The position numbers and the translations under genes were made by a program. DNA of 64,000 nt from Oxytricha trifallax (lineage: Eukaryota; Ciliophora; Spirotrichea; Sporadotrichida; Oxytrichidae). Below the pieces are notes generated by a model. The model worked only from the letters and a program-made list of their open reading frames with translations, searched no databases and had not been told where the DNA came from. This document shows, in pieces, positions 37,701-47,880 of this stretch (the first letter of the stretch is position 1; each line of letters starts with the position of its first letter). The DNA lies in NCBI GenBank assembly GCA_000711775.1, contig ARYC01000527.1:62001-126000 (forward strand). The letters are read 5' to 3'.

Positions 37701-37785
37701 TCAAGATACAGGAAAATTCTATTATTAGTTTAAGCGCTTCTGGTTTAATTTCCATGTTACTAAAAACAAAGAAGATCTGCACTGA
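34758..37785 (+). CDS. Zinc-finger family gene 3, IES-interrupted
   Basis: ATG 34758 starts MISQGSLQEMFIYDVAIYVR. Coding blocks then give LDISDQDPKDWTLFVLQNL, a helical block (FLELFVKDGSYLVLDRTYTQ) and a Ser/Glu-rich block (35470-35830). A strongly Arg/Ser-rich block follows (36180-36560: QVRQESVTQDRNVNSRHRLL), then an acidic and a Lys-rich stretch (KSKKIKKAEPLKKVRSSG). The C-terminal module, after excision at 37390-37413, reads LYCQKCGHKQKESQEGRFHC followed by WINR. The protein ends FWFNFHVTKNKEDLH-stop (TGA 37783-37785). Gaps near 35110, 35880-36170, 36600-36660 and 37080-37260 are unresolved. The RS-like block suggests a nuclear protein. Confidence 0.55.
36949..36971 (+). other. IES, 23 bp, pointer ATCT
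   Basis: ATCT at 36949 and 36972. Excision joins ...LRVSGKS to KKIKKAEPLKK, replacing a frame that meets TGA. Confidence 0.6.
37390..37413 (+). other. IES, 24 bp, pointer AAGTG, inside the C-x2-C motif
   Basis: AAGTG at 37390 and 37414. It is frame-neutral, but excision converts YCQKCIFNLQFKCGHK into YCQKCGHK, the family motif. The position is homologous to the IES at 23024 in gene 2. Confidence 0.7.
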
Positions 37786-38008
37786 TTTAATTACTATAGG
37801 AATATTAAGACTATAATAAAGCTAAGTATCATATTTATTGATTATTTTGACAAGCATTTTTATTTTATAAGATTGATTATTCTAATCATTTGATTAGTTT
37901 TGCGTAAGACTTTTATCACTAAATATAAATTATTGTATTTCATTTCAATATCATAATTGAATTTCTTGGAGATATTGAATTTATTATTTATATTTAACTA
38001 TTAAATTC

Positions 38009-38574
38009 ATGGAAGGAAGTAAACTTAAAGGATCCTCTTTAATGAGAAGAAGTTCAATTGACAAAAGAAATTAATTATAAGAAACCCAATAATAATAGAC
38101 TTCATCGGCTATTTAAGAAATAAATCAGGAATAAGATATTTTTAAACCTGTGTTGAAAATAGGGAGATAACTTTTAGATAAGGATTTATAGAAAACTATA
38201 TAGAAATATATCAAAGATAAGCAATATTTGAAAAGAAAGTTATTATTTTAATCTTTTTATATGCCTACGCTATGAGCATTCAATTAAATATGGTTATTAG
38301 GGCTATATACAAATAAAGAGTTATAATACCATTATTAAAAATATTTAGTAATTTAAATTTTGAAATTGGAGGAACTTTTGATGATTAAATGAAGTAAAAA
38401 TTGAAAACTTCTTATCGGAAGAAATTTCCAAATGTTTCACTTTAAAGCTAAGACTTAAGAAATACTTGCTCTTTTACTACATAAGGGCAATTACATTCAC
38501 TGAACTAACATAGGAAATTACAATACATTTCAAATATTTTTTTATTATATAATAAAATTCAAACTTTATAATGA
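38009..38574 (+). CDS. Small basic, Gln-rich protein (about 178 aa after one excision)
   Basis: ATG 38009 starts MEGSKLKGSSLMRRSSIDKR, with a poly-Gln patch, then a helical basic part (DLQKTIQKYIKDKQYLKRKL). The frame would stop at TGA 38273, but removal of a 29-bp IES with pointer ATATG continues it (VIRAIYKQRVIIPLLKIFSN). It then runs to TGA 38572-38574, which overlaps the ATG of the next gene. The coding length is 537 nt, exactly 179 codons. The last 30 residues are AT-driven, so the true end may lie behind another IES. No family is recognised. Confidence 0.5.
38259..38287 (+). other. IES, 29 bp, pointer ATATG
   Basis: ATATG at 38259 and 38288. Removal joins FQSFYM to VIRAIYKQ, bypassing an in-frame TGA. 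Confidence 0.65.
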
Positions 38575-40685
38575 GTTCAGACATAGACTCATTCACTAAC
38601 CTGAATGATTTGAACAATAATTTCCAGAATTTTGAATATAATTAATTTTCCATTGAAAGTCTTTGGAATTAATCTAACGGGGTTCTCTTAAAATCATAGC
38701 TCAATACGAAGAGTAAAATACTTTTGTAAAATTAAGAAGCAGTGTAAAATCACAAATCTCTAAATAACTTAAACAATAGAATTAATGGTCTGTAAACCTA
38801 GTAAGCATCATAATTTCCTAAACTAAATAGAAATTTAAGGCAGAGTAAATTTAGAGAATTTTACGAGAGTTCTTTATCTTATAAGTAAAACTAAAAAGTA
38901 GATCAATTATAACAAAAAGAGTCTTATCAATTTAATATCTTTGTTTCGAATATTTAAATTTATAATTTGCTTCTAACGTCATATTTGGAGATAATCAATA
39001 AAATATGAACTTAGAAGATTCTATATATATATATTTATATATTAATATAAGACTAACAAATATCCTAAGAAGATCAATACAGTCTTAGAAGAAGAATTAT
39101 TAGGACCAAGCCTTAAAATCAAATCTAAAGTCTATAGTAGTCAAATAACAGAGAAAAAAGTAGCTCTGACTTGAAAAATCAATCAATCTTAAGAACTGCT
39201 TTGAAAAAGAAAATTCATGAACCTTAATATTAAAATTCTGTTAGAAGCTCTATAATAGAGACAAACTTTATCAATGAGGGTTTTGATAGCAAGTTCAAAG
39301 ATTAAATTGAGAAAATCAATAACAATTATATCAAATTCTAAAAACCTGAAGATGTTGATGATGGAAATTATAGAAGTTCTTACTCTAAATACTTGACATT
39401 TAGATTTTAAGGCTATGATGTCAAACTGGTTAAAGACACTCTTGAAAATAATAAATTTATTGATTTAACCTTAACGCAGAGCAATTAATAGGATGAGCAG
39501 CTTTTGAAATTTAAAAATCAAAACCAAAACAGTTAGCTATTACTTTGGAGCACTTGTATGATTAAATCTAATGTTTACTAGAACTTAACCATCAACCAAA
39601 AAGTAAATCACTTCCCTCGATCATATGAAATCACAAGGAAAGATTTGTTTTATTAAAGAATTTCTAGAATGTAGGCTCTCTTCGGATTTAAGAATTATGA
39701 TTTTGTTCCATTAACCTTTTAGTACCCTTAAGAAATTACTTCTTTATAACAAGAAATGCAAAAAAGAAAAGAATAACTCTGGATATTCAAACCTTGCGCT
39801 TCAAGTCAAGGAAAAGGAATCTTTGTCACACAAAATTTAGATTAAATTCCATTAAAGTAAAACTTCATTGTTTCAGAATATGTGAAAAATCCTTATCTAA
39901 TAAACGGACTTAAGTTTGATTTAAGAATTTATGTTGCAGTAACATCAATCAACCCGCTTAGAGTTTATATTTATGAAGAAGGTCTCACAAGATTCGCTAC
40001 TTAAAAGTATAACAACAATGATTTAAGTAACTTATATGTTCACTTGACTAACTACTCTATAAATAAATTCAACTCTGAAGGTTTCATACCCAACTAAAAT
40101 CCTGATTTAGATAATACAGGCTCAAAATGGTCTTTAAGTGCGCTTAAGAATTTTCTTTTGAAAAACTTTAAGCAAAATCAAGTTGATAGCTTAAATGACT
40201 AAATTAACGATATGGTAATTAAAACAATCATTGCTGTTGAACCCTTGCTTTAAAATGGCATTGAAATGTTTTTACTAAGCAAGAATAAGCAGAGAACTAG
40301 AAATTGCTTTGAATTGCTTGGTTTTGATGTGTTAATTGATTAAAATCTAAAACCCTGGTTATTAGAAGTAAATTTATCTCCATCTATGAATACTGATAGT
40401 CCTCTCGACTTGAAAATTAAGTCTTAACTGCTTATTGATCTATTTAATCTAGTTGGTATTTACTCAGAAGATTCAAGCATTTTTTTTATTGTTTAAATTT
40501 ATGATTCAACTATGAATGCCAAAAGTAGCAATAAATCAGAGTCTAAGAAGCCCAAGACACTTTTAAGTGATAGGGGTAATTTATTGAAGCGAAATTTCTT
40601 GCCTAAAATGTATAAAGAAACAACTAATGTCAATCAAATACAACAACAAAAAATTCGGGATAGCGTTTTTAAATGTATTGTCTGA
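38571..40685 (+). CDS. Tubulin-tyrosine-ligase-like protein (655 aa after one IES)
   Basis: This is a predicted TTLL enzyme: ATP-dependent addition of amino acids (glutamate or glycine) to tubulin tails, acting on cilia and cortical microtubules. ATG 38571 to TGA 40683-40685; removal of the 147-bp IES leaves 1,968 nt. The N-terminal 200 residues are Asn/Gln/Ser-rich. The TTL domain then shows [15 protein letters not shown] (nucleotide-binding, from about residue 356), [31 protein letters not shown], and near residue 540 the metal-binding [20 protein letters not shown] followed by SMNTDSPLD. All the usual signature motifs are present, and nothing is broken after excision. The subfamily (polyglutamylase or glycylase) cannot be told. 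Confidence 0.85.
38926..39072 (+). other. IES, 147 bp, pointer ATCAAT
   Basis: ATCAAT at 38926-38931 repeats at 39073-39078. The insert contains the only in-frame TGA (39005-39007) and a (TA)n run. Excision joins QKESYQ to YSLRRRIIR in frame. Confidence 0.75.
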
Positions 40686-40907
40686 TTTCTAATTTAGGTT
40701 TATATTTTTAATTGATACATTTTTGTTTTTAATTTTTTTCGATTTTATAACACTAATCTGTAATGAACATCTTAAATATTTGGAAAAATGTATTTGATAG
40801 ATAAAATTAGTGCTATTCATTTATCTACAATTTTTTTAAAATAATAAATACATCATGAGCATTTATTTTATTACCCTGTCTAAATTGAGTAGAAGCTGAT
40901 TATTGAG
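40686..40907. other. Short intergenic spacer
   Basis: 222 bp, AT-rich, between two genes in the same direction. No signal recognised. Confidence 0.4.
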
Positions 40908-42988
40908 ATGTTAGCAGAATATGAAAGAAAAGGAAATTTCAAAAGATTATTTCCAACTGAAAACTATAATCAATACAAGTTGTTCTTTGATGAGGAAAAA
41001 TTAAACGATAAGATATTAGATTATAAGTATTATAATTAATGAATTATCATTAAAAGGTTATTGAGAAATAACTTAATAAATTCAAAGCAATCAATATTAT
41101 ATAATATATAAAATATTAGGCGACTACTTGATAAATGAGAGAATAAAAAGTAATTACTCACATACTGGTCAATAAAGGTAGCCATAATTGTAAAAGATGA
41201 AATATGATAAAATGTATGAAAAATAGCACTTCCGATATGGTAGTTATACCAGATAAAATTCTAATTTTAATACAAACAACAGTAATATACAGGAAGCTAA
41301 AGGTTATAATTGATTGACCAATTAACATCATAAAGTATGATAAAATTTTAATTCATTAATGAATCATCTAAATATTTCATTATGCGGAAGTAAAATAAGA
41401 GTTAGATACTGAAAATTTAAATTTTGTTTTCAATAAAATTGGCAAGAGTTATTCAAAAAAACTTAATGAAATTTATTTAGAAAGATTATAATTAATTAAT
41501 TATTTGTCAATGATCACAAAGAACGCCTATATAAGTTTAGCCTCACAGTCATTTATCTTGAATGAGAGTACTCTTTTAAATCTAAAAAGAAAACTGTAGC
41601 AAAATTAATTTGAGATACATATAGACAACTACAATCTCAGAACAGTATATGATATCTTAAATTGTGATTATTGTTTACATTTAAATATGACATCAATCTT
41701 TCATATGATGAAAACTTAAGAAATATGAATTATGTTTTAAAGACAGCTCAGTTTGATGATTTTCCTGAAGTTACTGATTTCGCAAGAGAGTTTAGCTTAT
41801 TTATCAAGACTGATTTGCCTTTTGTTTAAGCGTATGTTGATCTTAAACCTCTCGAGTATATTGTATTTCTGCTTTTGAAAGAAAGCCCTGAATTCACTAT
41901 AGTGAGACTTGACAGAGTATGGAATGACCATCCACTCAAAATACAATGTTTTGGGGAGAAGTTTACTGATCAGAATAGTCCATTGTTCTCCGTTAATCCT
42001 TTGAGTTAATCTAATACTTAAGCTTTTGATCATTGTTAAGTTCAAGATAGGTGTAATGAAAGTCAAAGTTTAATTGAAGTGGACTCTCTAGATTAAGATT
42101 TCCTTATGTTTAATGACACAACTGAGCAGCAACTTATGAAGGATTTTGACCTTTTCTAATAAGATGCGCGCAAGAGTTAAGCTTCTGATGTTAGATTAAA
42201 CCAAATAACTCAATCTACTGCTTCTAGAATTTCTCAATCTTAATTACTAGATAAGAATTACTATGCAAAAGAATCTTGTAATATGAAACCATCTCAAGTC
42301 GAAGTAAATTCTCAGCTGTTTGGGCAATTCGCTTTTGAACAGGAAATTCAAAATGAGGACCAAGATGAAGATTTTTAGGATGAAATGATGAATGTTTAAG
42401 AATATAGATAGCAGGTTTACTATGACAGTTTGACTTAACCTAGACATCATTAAATAAATATTAATAGCTTAATATTAGATTATTCAAGTCCTCAATAGAG
42501 TTAGAGCAACATCTCGCAACTCAGCATACGATATCCAAGCTTACTAACTATCTTAAAACGATCCAAGATGTTTGTAAACTTAAAGATGCGCCAACGATGA
42601 ATATTTCGATTAGAAAGTTAAGCCTGGATCAGATAACTATTTTCACCCTGACGATTAGTACTTTATACATTAAGTTGAAAAGATGAATTTTGATTCAATT
42701 GAAGACCTGCAAGATTATGCCATTCCACTTTTGACTAAGAATAGAAAGGCTCAGATATTTCACATAATTTTTTCATTTATTATCTGATATTTGAGGTGAG
42801 GAAAGCTAAGAAGTACATTTAAATAAAGTGTAAGGTCTGCAAATACTTCTTGCTGTGGTTTATATGTGATTCTTTTAATACTCTTTTTATAATTTATTTT
42901 TTAATTTAATGAACCTGATCAGAAAATTGCCCTCTACAGAAAAGTACATACATCACACAAGCTTACTCAAAATAAAGTCCAGCATTGA
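40908..42988 (+). CDS. Zinc-finger family gene 4, complete after six IESs (553 aa)
   Basis: This is the best-resolved family member. ATG 40908 to TGA 42986-42988 spans 2,081 bp. Six pointer-flanked segments (199, 94, 38, 25, 32, 31 bp) total 419, leaving 1,662 nt, exactly 554 codons with no internal TGA. The N-terminal third looks folded (MLAEYERKGNFKRLFPTENY; KKLNEIYLERLQLINYLSM; DYCLHLNMNYVLKTAQFDDF; REFSLFIKTDLPFVQAYVD). The middle is Gln/Ser/Asp-rich. The C-terminal module is IQIKCKVCKYFLLWFICDSF, then NEPDQKIALYRKVHTSH, then NKVQH-stop: two Cys, a Trp-Phe pair and two His. I infer one bound metal ion. The role is unknown; a nuclear DNA- or RNA-binding protein or a domesticated transposase-associated factor are both possible. 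Confidence 0.75.
41007..41205 (+). other. IES, 199 bp, pointer GATAA
   Basis: GATAA at 41007 and 41206. Excision joins EEKLND to KMYEKQHFRYG in frame. Confidence 0.7.
41292..41385 (+). other. IES, 94 bp, pointer GGAAG
   Basis: GGAAG at 41292 and 41386. Excision joins NNSNIQE to VKQELDTENLN in frame, bypassing TGA. Confidence 0.75.
41683..41720 (+). other. IES, 38 bp, pointer AAATATGA
   Basis: This is one of the two longest pointers here: the 8-bp AAATATGA at 41683-41690 and 41721-41728. Excision joins NCDYCLHLN to MNYVLKTAQ in frame. Confidence 0.8.
42449..42473 (+). other. IES, 25 bp, pointer ATTA
   Basis: ATTA at 42449 and 42474. The removed segment is almost pure A/T. It shifts the frame from one ending at TGA 42599 to one reading SRNSAYDIQAYQLSQ. 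Other ATTA pairs exist nearby, so the exact ends are less sure. Confidence 0.55.
42754..42785 (+). other. IES, 32 bp, pointer GATATTT
   Basis: GATATTT at 42754-42760 and 42786-42792. Excision joins NRKAQIF to EVRKAKKYIQIKC in frame, directly upstream of the C-x2-C motif. Confidence 0.85.
42874..42904 (+). other. IES, 31 bp, pointer TTTAAT, between the Cys pair and the His pair
   Basis: TTTAAT at 42874-42879 and 42905-42910. Excision joins WFICDSFN to EPDQKIALYRK in frame; unexcised, the frame leaves the module. Confidence 0.85.
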
Positions 42989-43996
42989 TTTTAAATTTAT
43001 ATAAAGTAATATTAAGTATTTATTTTCAAATGATGCATTTTAAGGCTAATTTCAAGTTAATTTTATTTATTATTTCATCAAAAAATAATTTAATTGTTGA
43101 GAAATCTTTGACCAATCATTATATAATGATATTAATTAAAAAGAGGATTAAATCATAACATTTAAATATTCGAATTAATTAGAAGTTGTTCTGCATCTTA
43201 AAACATTTATAAAATTATATTAATAAAAAATAATATACTAAAATTACTTCATTAATAAATCTGATAGAATTAATTATAGATACTGTATAGTAATTACTTG
43301 GTAAATAACTATAAGACAATTTATCAATGAATTATCTCATATACTAACATTTTAATGCTATAATGATGAACAAAAAATATGTAAATATAAAATCAATTTC
43401 ATTTTAATTTATCTTATTAAGAAATGATTTACAATTTAAAGTTTTATATTTATAGCTGGTGATAAAAACATAAAACCATTACTTATAAAATGTTTTTATT
43501 TACAAAAAATCTACTAATTAATATTCTTAAACAACTTATAAATATAGTTTTTAATTACATTCTTACTATTCCTAATAGTTTATTAACCCCAAATTTCAAT
43601 TATCAATCAAGGAATTTAATAATGCTGAAGATAAATGAATTATTATTCAGATTAATTTATATTAAAATCAATTAAATTAAATTCGAGTTTTTTAACAAAA
43701 AAGAATTATATGACAATTAATTAAATGTATTCAGAAAAATAAAACTTTGGAAATATTTTATTAAATAATTCTTTTATTCAACTAAGTTGCTTTAGTTTTA
43801 TGTTAATATTTTTACATAGAATATATGTAGATACATTGATAAAATTTATTTCTAAATATTTTTCTCAAATGATTCAAACAATATAAACAATTAATATACA
43901 ATTTAAATTGTAAATTGTAAATTTTACTATTTTAATTATGAGAAATTTGGAAATAAACAAATAATTAAAAATATTGTTAAAAATATAAATTTGTAA
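42989..43996. other. AT-rich intergenic region
   Basis: About 1 kb with no coding frame or repeat that I can support. Confidence 0.4.
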
Positions 43997-44473
43997 ATGT
44001 TTCATCAGGTAAACATATTATTGAAGATTGGGACTTATAGATATAAAACTGACTGTTCCCCTAAAGAGAACCTCAAAGTAGCTCTCAAATTCGAGCAGTA
44101 CAACATTCCAAACAGTCTTTAGCAAGTTTTATATTTGATCAAAATTAACATTTATATAATTTAAGAAAGTATTGCCAGAACTTTACAGATCTCATACTCT
44201 TACTAACAATTATAAACTCATGATTAATTTGTGTTTTTGATAAGTAATTTATTTAAATTCTTTTATCATAGATTTTTAAGTGGGACTATTTAAAGTGCAA
44301 TTGATCATTTAAACATTTATATTAATAAATATGAATATGCCAAAGAAAATCAAAATCTATAAAAAATATTAGCAAGACTAGTTAAAATCTAACTGTAATT
44401 TTAAAAAATTTTTTTCTAACACAAATACTATTCTAATAAAAAATTTAATATATCAATTATCGCCATTAATTGA
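43997..44473 (+). CDS. ORF of 158 aa, probably the N-terminal segment of zinc-finger gene 5
   Basis: ATG 43997 to TGA 44471-44473, open throughout. The first 45 residues look conserved (LKIGTYRYKTDCSPKENLK; LKFEQYNIPNSLQQ). The remainder is increasingly AT-driven (IKINIYIIQE, KKFNISIIAIN) and probably contains IES sequence. Genes 2 and 3 start with comparable short N-terminal domains. I could not find the pointer joining it to the block starting at 44810. Confidence 0.45.
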
Positions 44474-44809
44474 AGCTAATCACATATTTAAAACTATAAA
44501 TTAATAGTAAAGTTATAATTTAATACAAAAATATGGTGAAATTTATTTGATTTATAAAAATTAATAATCTGTAAACTATTTTCATTCAATATCAGTAGTT
44601 ACGCAGTAATAATTTAAATAATTATTTTTTTCTATTTTTTAAATAGCATAGTTTTTTCCCCCAAATGTATAAGCATTTATATTAACCTATTTCAATCATA
44701 AAGTTTACTTACTAAAATTATAATGAATTATAAATAATTAACAATAAAAAATTGAAAGTTAATTAATGGAGTGGACTTGATAGTCTAAACGAAAAGTGAG
44801 ATTGCCGAA

Positions 44810-47176
44810 ATGTTAAGTGAACATGAAAAGCTTTAAAATGGAACCAATCTAACTTTAATTCTCTAGCCAAAAGATGAAATTGAGTATTTCACTTCAACTA
44901 TTGTAAAGCAGTAGGATCAGGACTTGAAAGTTGACCATCAAGAATATAAAGTCGTAAATATTTTCATATATTTATCAAGAGGATGCTATGCTACCTCAAC
45001 AAAGCGAAGCTCTTAGGAATTCAAGCTTAATTGCCAAGAAAATTAAGGTTGAAGATAATGAAAGTTTGCCAAATTCTGTTCCAATTAATCAGATGAATTC
45101 TGTAAACTTCTCAGAGTTTAACTAAAACTTTTACTATACAGAGTAAAAAGACTGTGAGATTTACAATTAAGCAAGCAACTCACCCAAAATTTCTAAAATG
45201 TAAAAGAATTCATCTGATTAAAAGATCTACAAAGCCTCAACTTCACCCAAGTCAATCTTGAAAAAGAGATAAATATGCGATGAACCTCAATTTAAACCTC
45301 AACTTCAAGCTACTAAAAATAAGAGATAGATAACTTCACAAAAAGCTCTTATGATTAGTGATTCATCAAAAGTTCCTATGATTAGTGGCAAAAAAGGGAA
45401 GTCTCATAAAGAGACAACAGAAGAAAGACGAGATTTGTTTAATAGCGAAATGAAACTGAGTTAGCCATTACAAGAGAGTATTCAACTCAAACTTAAGCAA
45501 GACTTAGAACAGCAAGCTCTTATGGAGTTTGAGTTGGACGAGGAGAATGATGCAGACAGTGATTATGATAATATGTTGCCTGATTAGTTTTACTAAGATA
45601 TCTTGATAGGACAGTAGAAAAAGACAATGAAAATTAACTACTATTAAAATACATTGAATTCCTTGTAATAACTTTATAAGTGAAAATTCAAGTGAGTGGA
45701 TAAGATTTTAAAAACAAAAAATACATGGGCCTTTTAGGAAATTTATATATCGAACTTATTATTTGTTATCTAGAAATAAATAACTTATTTTAAGATTATT
45801 TTTGCCTTAACTTTGATAAAATTTATTTCAATAAAATATAAACTTTGCTCTTAAACATTTACCTTAAGAAATTTCGCCTGCATTTAAATATTTTATATCG
45901 ATTAGTAAAGTCTGTTTATAAACGAAACTTTAAGAGTAATTTCTTTGTACTTTTCAAGTCATTTTTTTATTACACTCTCCTTACTAAATTGTTTTTTATA
46001 ATAATTAGTATTTTGTTTTATAATAATTAGAGATCAGCAATTAAATTAGAATGCATCAGGCTTATTTGAAGACGATAAAGATTTCTTTGACGATTAAGAT
46101 GGTGACTATTAAGAAGACTAGATTCATTAAGACTAAATGACATTTGAAAATGATATATAAAAAGCCACAAAGAAGAGTGCAAAATCATAAAACTAAGCAA
46201 CTCAAAATAAACAAAAGAAATCTCTTCCCAAGTCAAATGCATCCAAAAAGAAGAAGAGGGAAGTTGTATTTATTATTGCTAAAATAGAATTAATATTTTA
46301 AATCATTATCATAAAATAAATTACATTATAACTGTGGTTGAATTATAAAAAATGAAAATTATAAGAATTATTTGATGTTCATATAATTCAACATTTAAAT
46401 ATTTTCCTTAAATTATATTATGTACTTCAATTGATGCGTTTCCAAATTACTCCCATAATTTTCCTTAAAATACAATTAATTTTTGAAAATTTTAATTGCT
46501 TTGACTATGCAATTAAGTTACCGTTATTTGTAATATTATTAAAATTAAACCAATACTCATTTAAATTAGATATTTCAAATTCAATTTAATAATCCAAAAT
46601 ATTTTTCAATTTTTAGCAATTAATATTTTTGATTGCAGCACCAGATGACTAAGAAGTTGTCAAGGGGAAATTGTTGAAAAATGGGGAATAGTGTTTCTAC
46701 ATATAGTTTGAAGATAAATTTATTGAAAGTCTGAAGGATAAGGTTTTCAAGACTTTTAGAGAGCTCTCTGAGCAAGTACTAGACCCACTCAACTAGTATC
46801 ACTTATAAAAGTATGGCATGAAATCTGTTTTCAAACTCACATTTGGTAAAGAATAAACTTGAACAATATTTTTATATAAATTTAGAATTTATTTAAAAGG
46901 GTTTACATCACCTTGAAATGCACTATATGCGGTAGAATGAAACTTTGGTTTGTCTTTGAAAAGAAAGCGCAAGATCAGGGTAGCGGATAATTAAAACTTA
47001 AAAATCAAAAATATTTTCAAGGGCATTTTAAGCTTTAAATTATTTTTATAGAATAACAGAAAATATTAGATTTATTATAACTTTATCTAAGATTGAATGT
47101 TGCAATAAATTTTATTTTCAAGTATTATGTTCTCATTAATATTACAAAATTAAATTATAAAATAATATTATGGTGA
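44810..47176 (+). CDS. Zinc-finger family gene 5, four IESs (about 490 aa)
   Basis: Reading from ATG 44810, removal of four pointer-flanked segments (37, 393, 393, 71 bp) leaves 1,473 nt, exactly 491 codons to TGA 47174-47176, with no internal TGA. The order is a Gln/Glu-rich start, a long Ser/Lys/Gln middle (KKIKVEDNESLPNSVP; SPKSILKKRQICDEPQ), acidic stretches (DEENDADSDYD; FEDDKDFFDDQDGDY), a Lys-rich patch (SNASKKKKREVV), a helical block (LLKNGEQCFYIQFEDKF, KVFKTFRELSEQ), then LTLKCTICGRMKLWFVFEKK. The tail (YFQGHFKLQ...) lacks the usual H-stop ending, so the last part may hide another IES. A close broken copy lies at 28.2-28.6 kb on the other strand. Confidence 0.65.
44937..44973 (+). 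other. IES, 37 bp, pointer ATCAAGA
   Basis: ATCAAGA at 44937-44943 and 44974-44980. Excision joins DLKVDHQ to EDAMLPQQSEA in frame. Confidence 0.85.
45656..46048 (+). other. IES, 393 bp, pointer GAAT
   Basis: GAAT at 45656 and 46049. Excision removes the TGA at 45681 and joins NYYQNTLN to ASGLFEDDKDFF. It contains only AT-rich sequence and shadow frames. Confidence 0.65.
46260..46652 (+). other. IES, 393 bp, pointer GAAGTTGT
   Basis: An 8-bp exact repeat at 46260-46267 and 46653-46660. Excision joins KKKKREVV to KGKLLKNGEQ, the same context seen in the 28-kb copy (DIVKGSLLKNGEQ). It is exactly as long as the previous IES. Confidence 0.8.
46837..46907 (+). other. IES, 71 bp, pointer TCAC, just before C-x2-C
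   Basis: TCAC at 46837 and 46908. Excision joins KSVFKLT to LKCTICGRMK, bypassing an in-frame TGA. Confidence 0.75.
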
Positions 47177-47880
47177 TTTTTTTAAAAAAACCATTGAAAT
47201 GAAGTATTAGTTTTGTAAATAAATCTTTTTAAAAACATAATTTTGTTCTATATAATTAATTTTTATATTAAAGATTCATATATTAAGTATGCTAATTAAT
47301 TTGATAAAGTTTGGACCTTTTTATTTTAAAAATATTCCTTTATAAATTGGATAATTTTTAAATTAATTTTACTCAATTTTTCTTAACTTCTTTGTTAAAG
47401 AAGCTTTAAATTGAAATAATAATCAACATTTAACATTTTTAATTGCGTAACAACTATAATTTATTCTCCTTTAAATTCTAATTTATTTACTAATTTGTTT
47501 AATATAAATGACTAATATCTCTTCAAATTAAAAAAAGAATTTTAGGATTTAATCTAAGTACAAAAATATTGTTTATTTCAGACAACTTTACAAGTTCCAC
47601 AGAGGAGTAAACTATCACTGAGTTTTACAATTGTTAATAATTATATCACATCAAAGCTTTGTTCTATGCTTTTGATATTTTAAATTATTCAGAGATTCGA
47701 TTGATAGAAATTATATGAATATTAATTTCTTAAGTTTGAGTTTTAGTTAATTTTTTAAGCTATTCATTTCTAATAAATTAATACAAGTGTCATTCAAATA
47801 GTCAATGTAAGAATCTTATTATAAATATTTTAGTTTATATTAATTTATTGAAACTGTATAAATACTAAAATCAAACTTAA
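47177..47880. other. AT-rich intergenic region between convergent genes
   Basis: No gene, strong hairpin or repeat recognised between zinc-finger gene 5 (+) and the flippase (-). Confidence 0.4.

Noticed and set aside
38943..39014. 72-nt GT-AG intron in the TTL-like gene
   Set aside because: It keeps the frame and removes the TGA, but leaves an AT-driven peptide (YIYIYILIQ). The 147-bp IES with a 6-bp pointer removes all of that and fits the rest of the locus.
41797..42450. Minus-strand ORFs of 89 and 67 aa
   Set aside because: They lie opposite the fully resolved 553-aa zinc-finger gene 4.
46027..46242. Minus-strand ORF of 71 aa
   Set aside because: Opposite the acidic Asp/Gln-rich segment of gene 5, which is supported by the GAAT and GAAGTTGT junctions.
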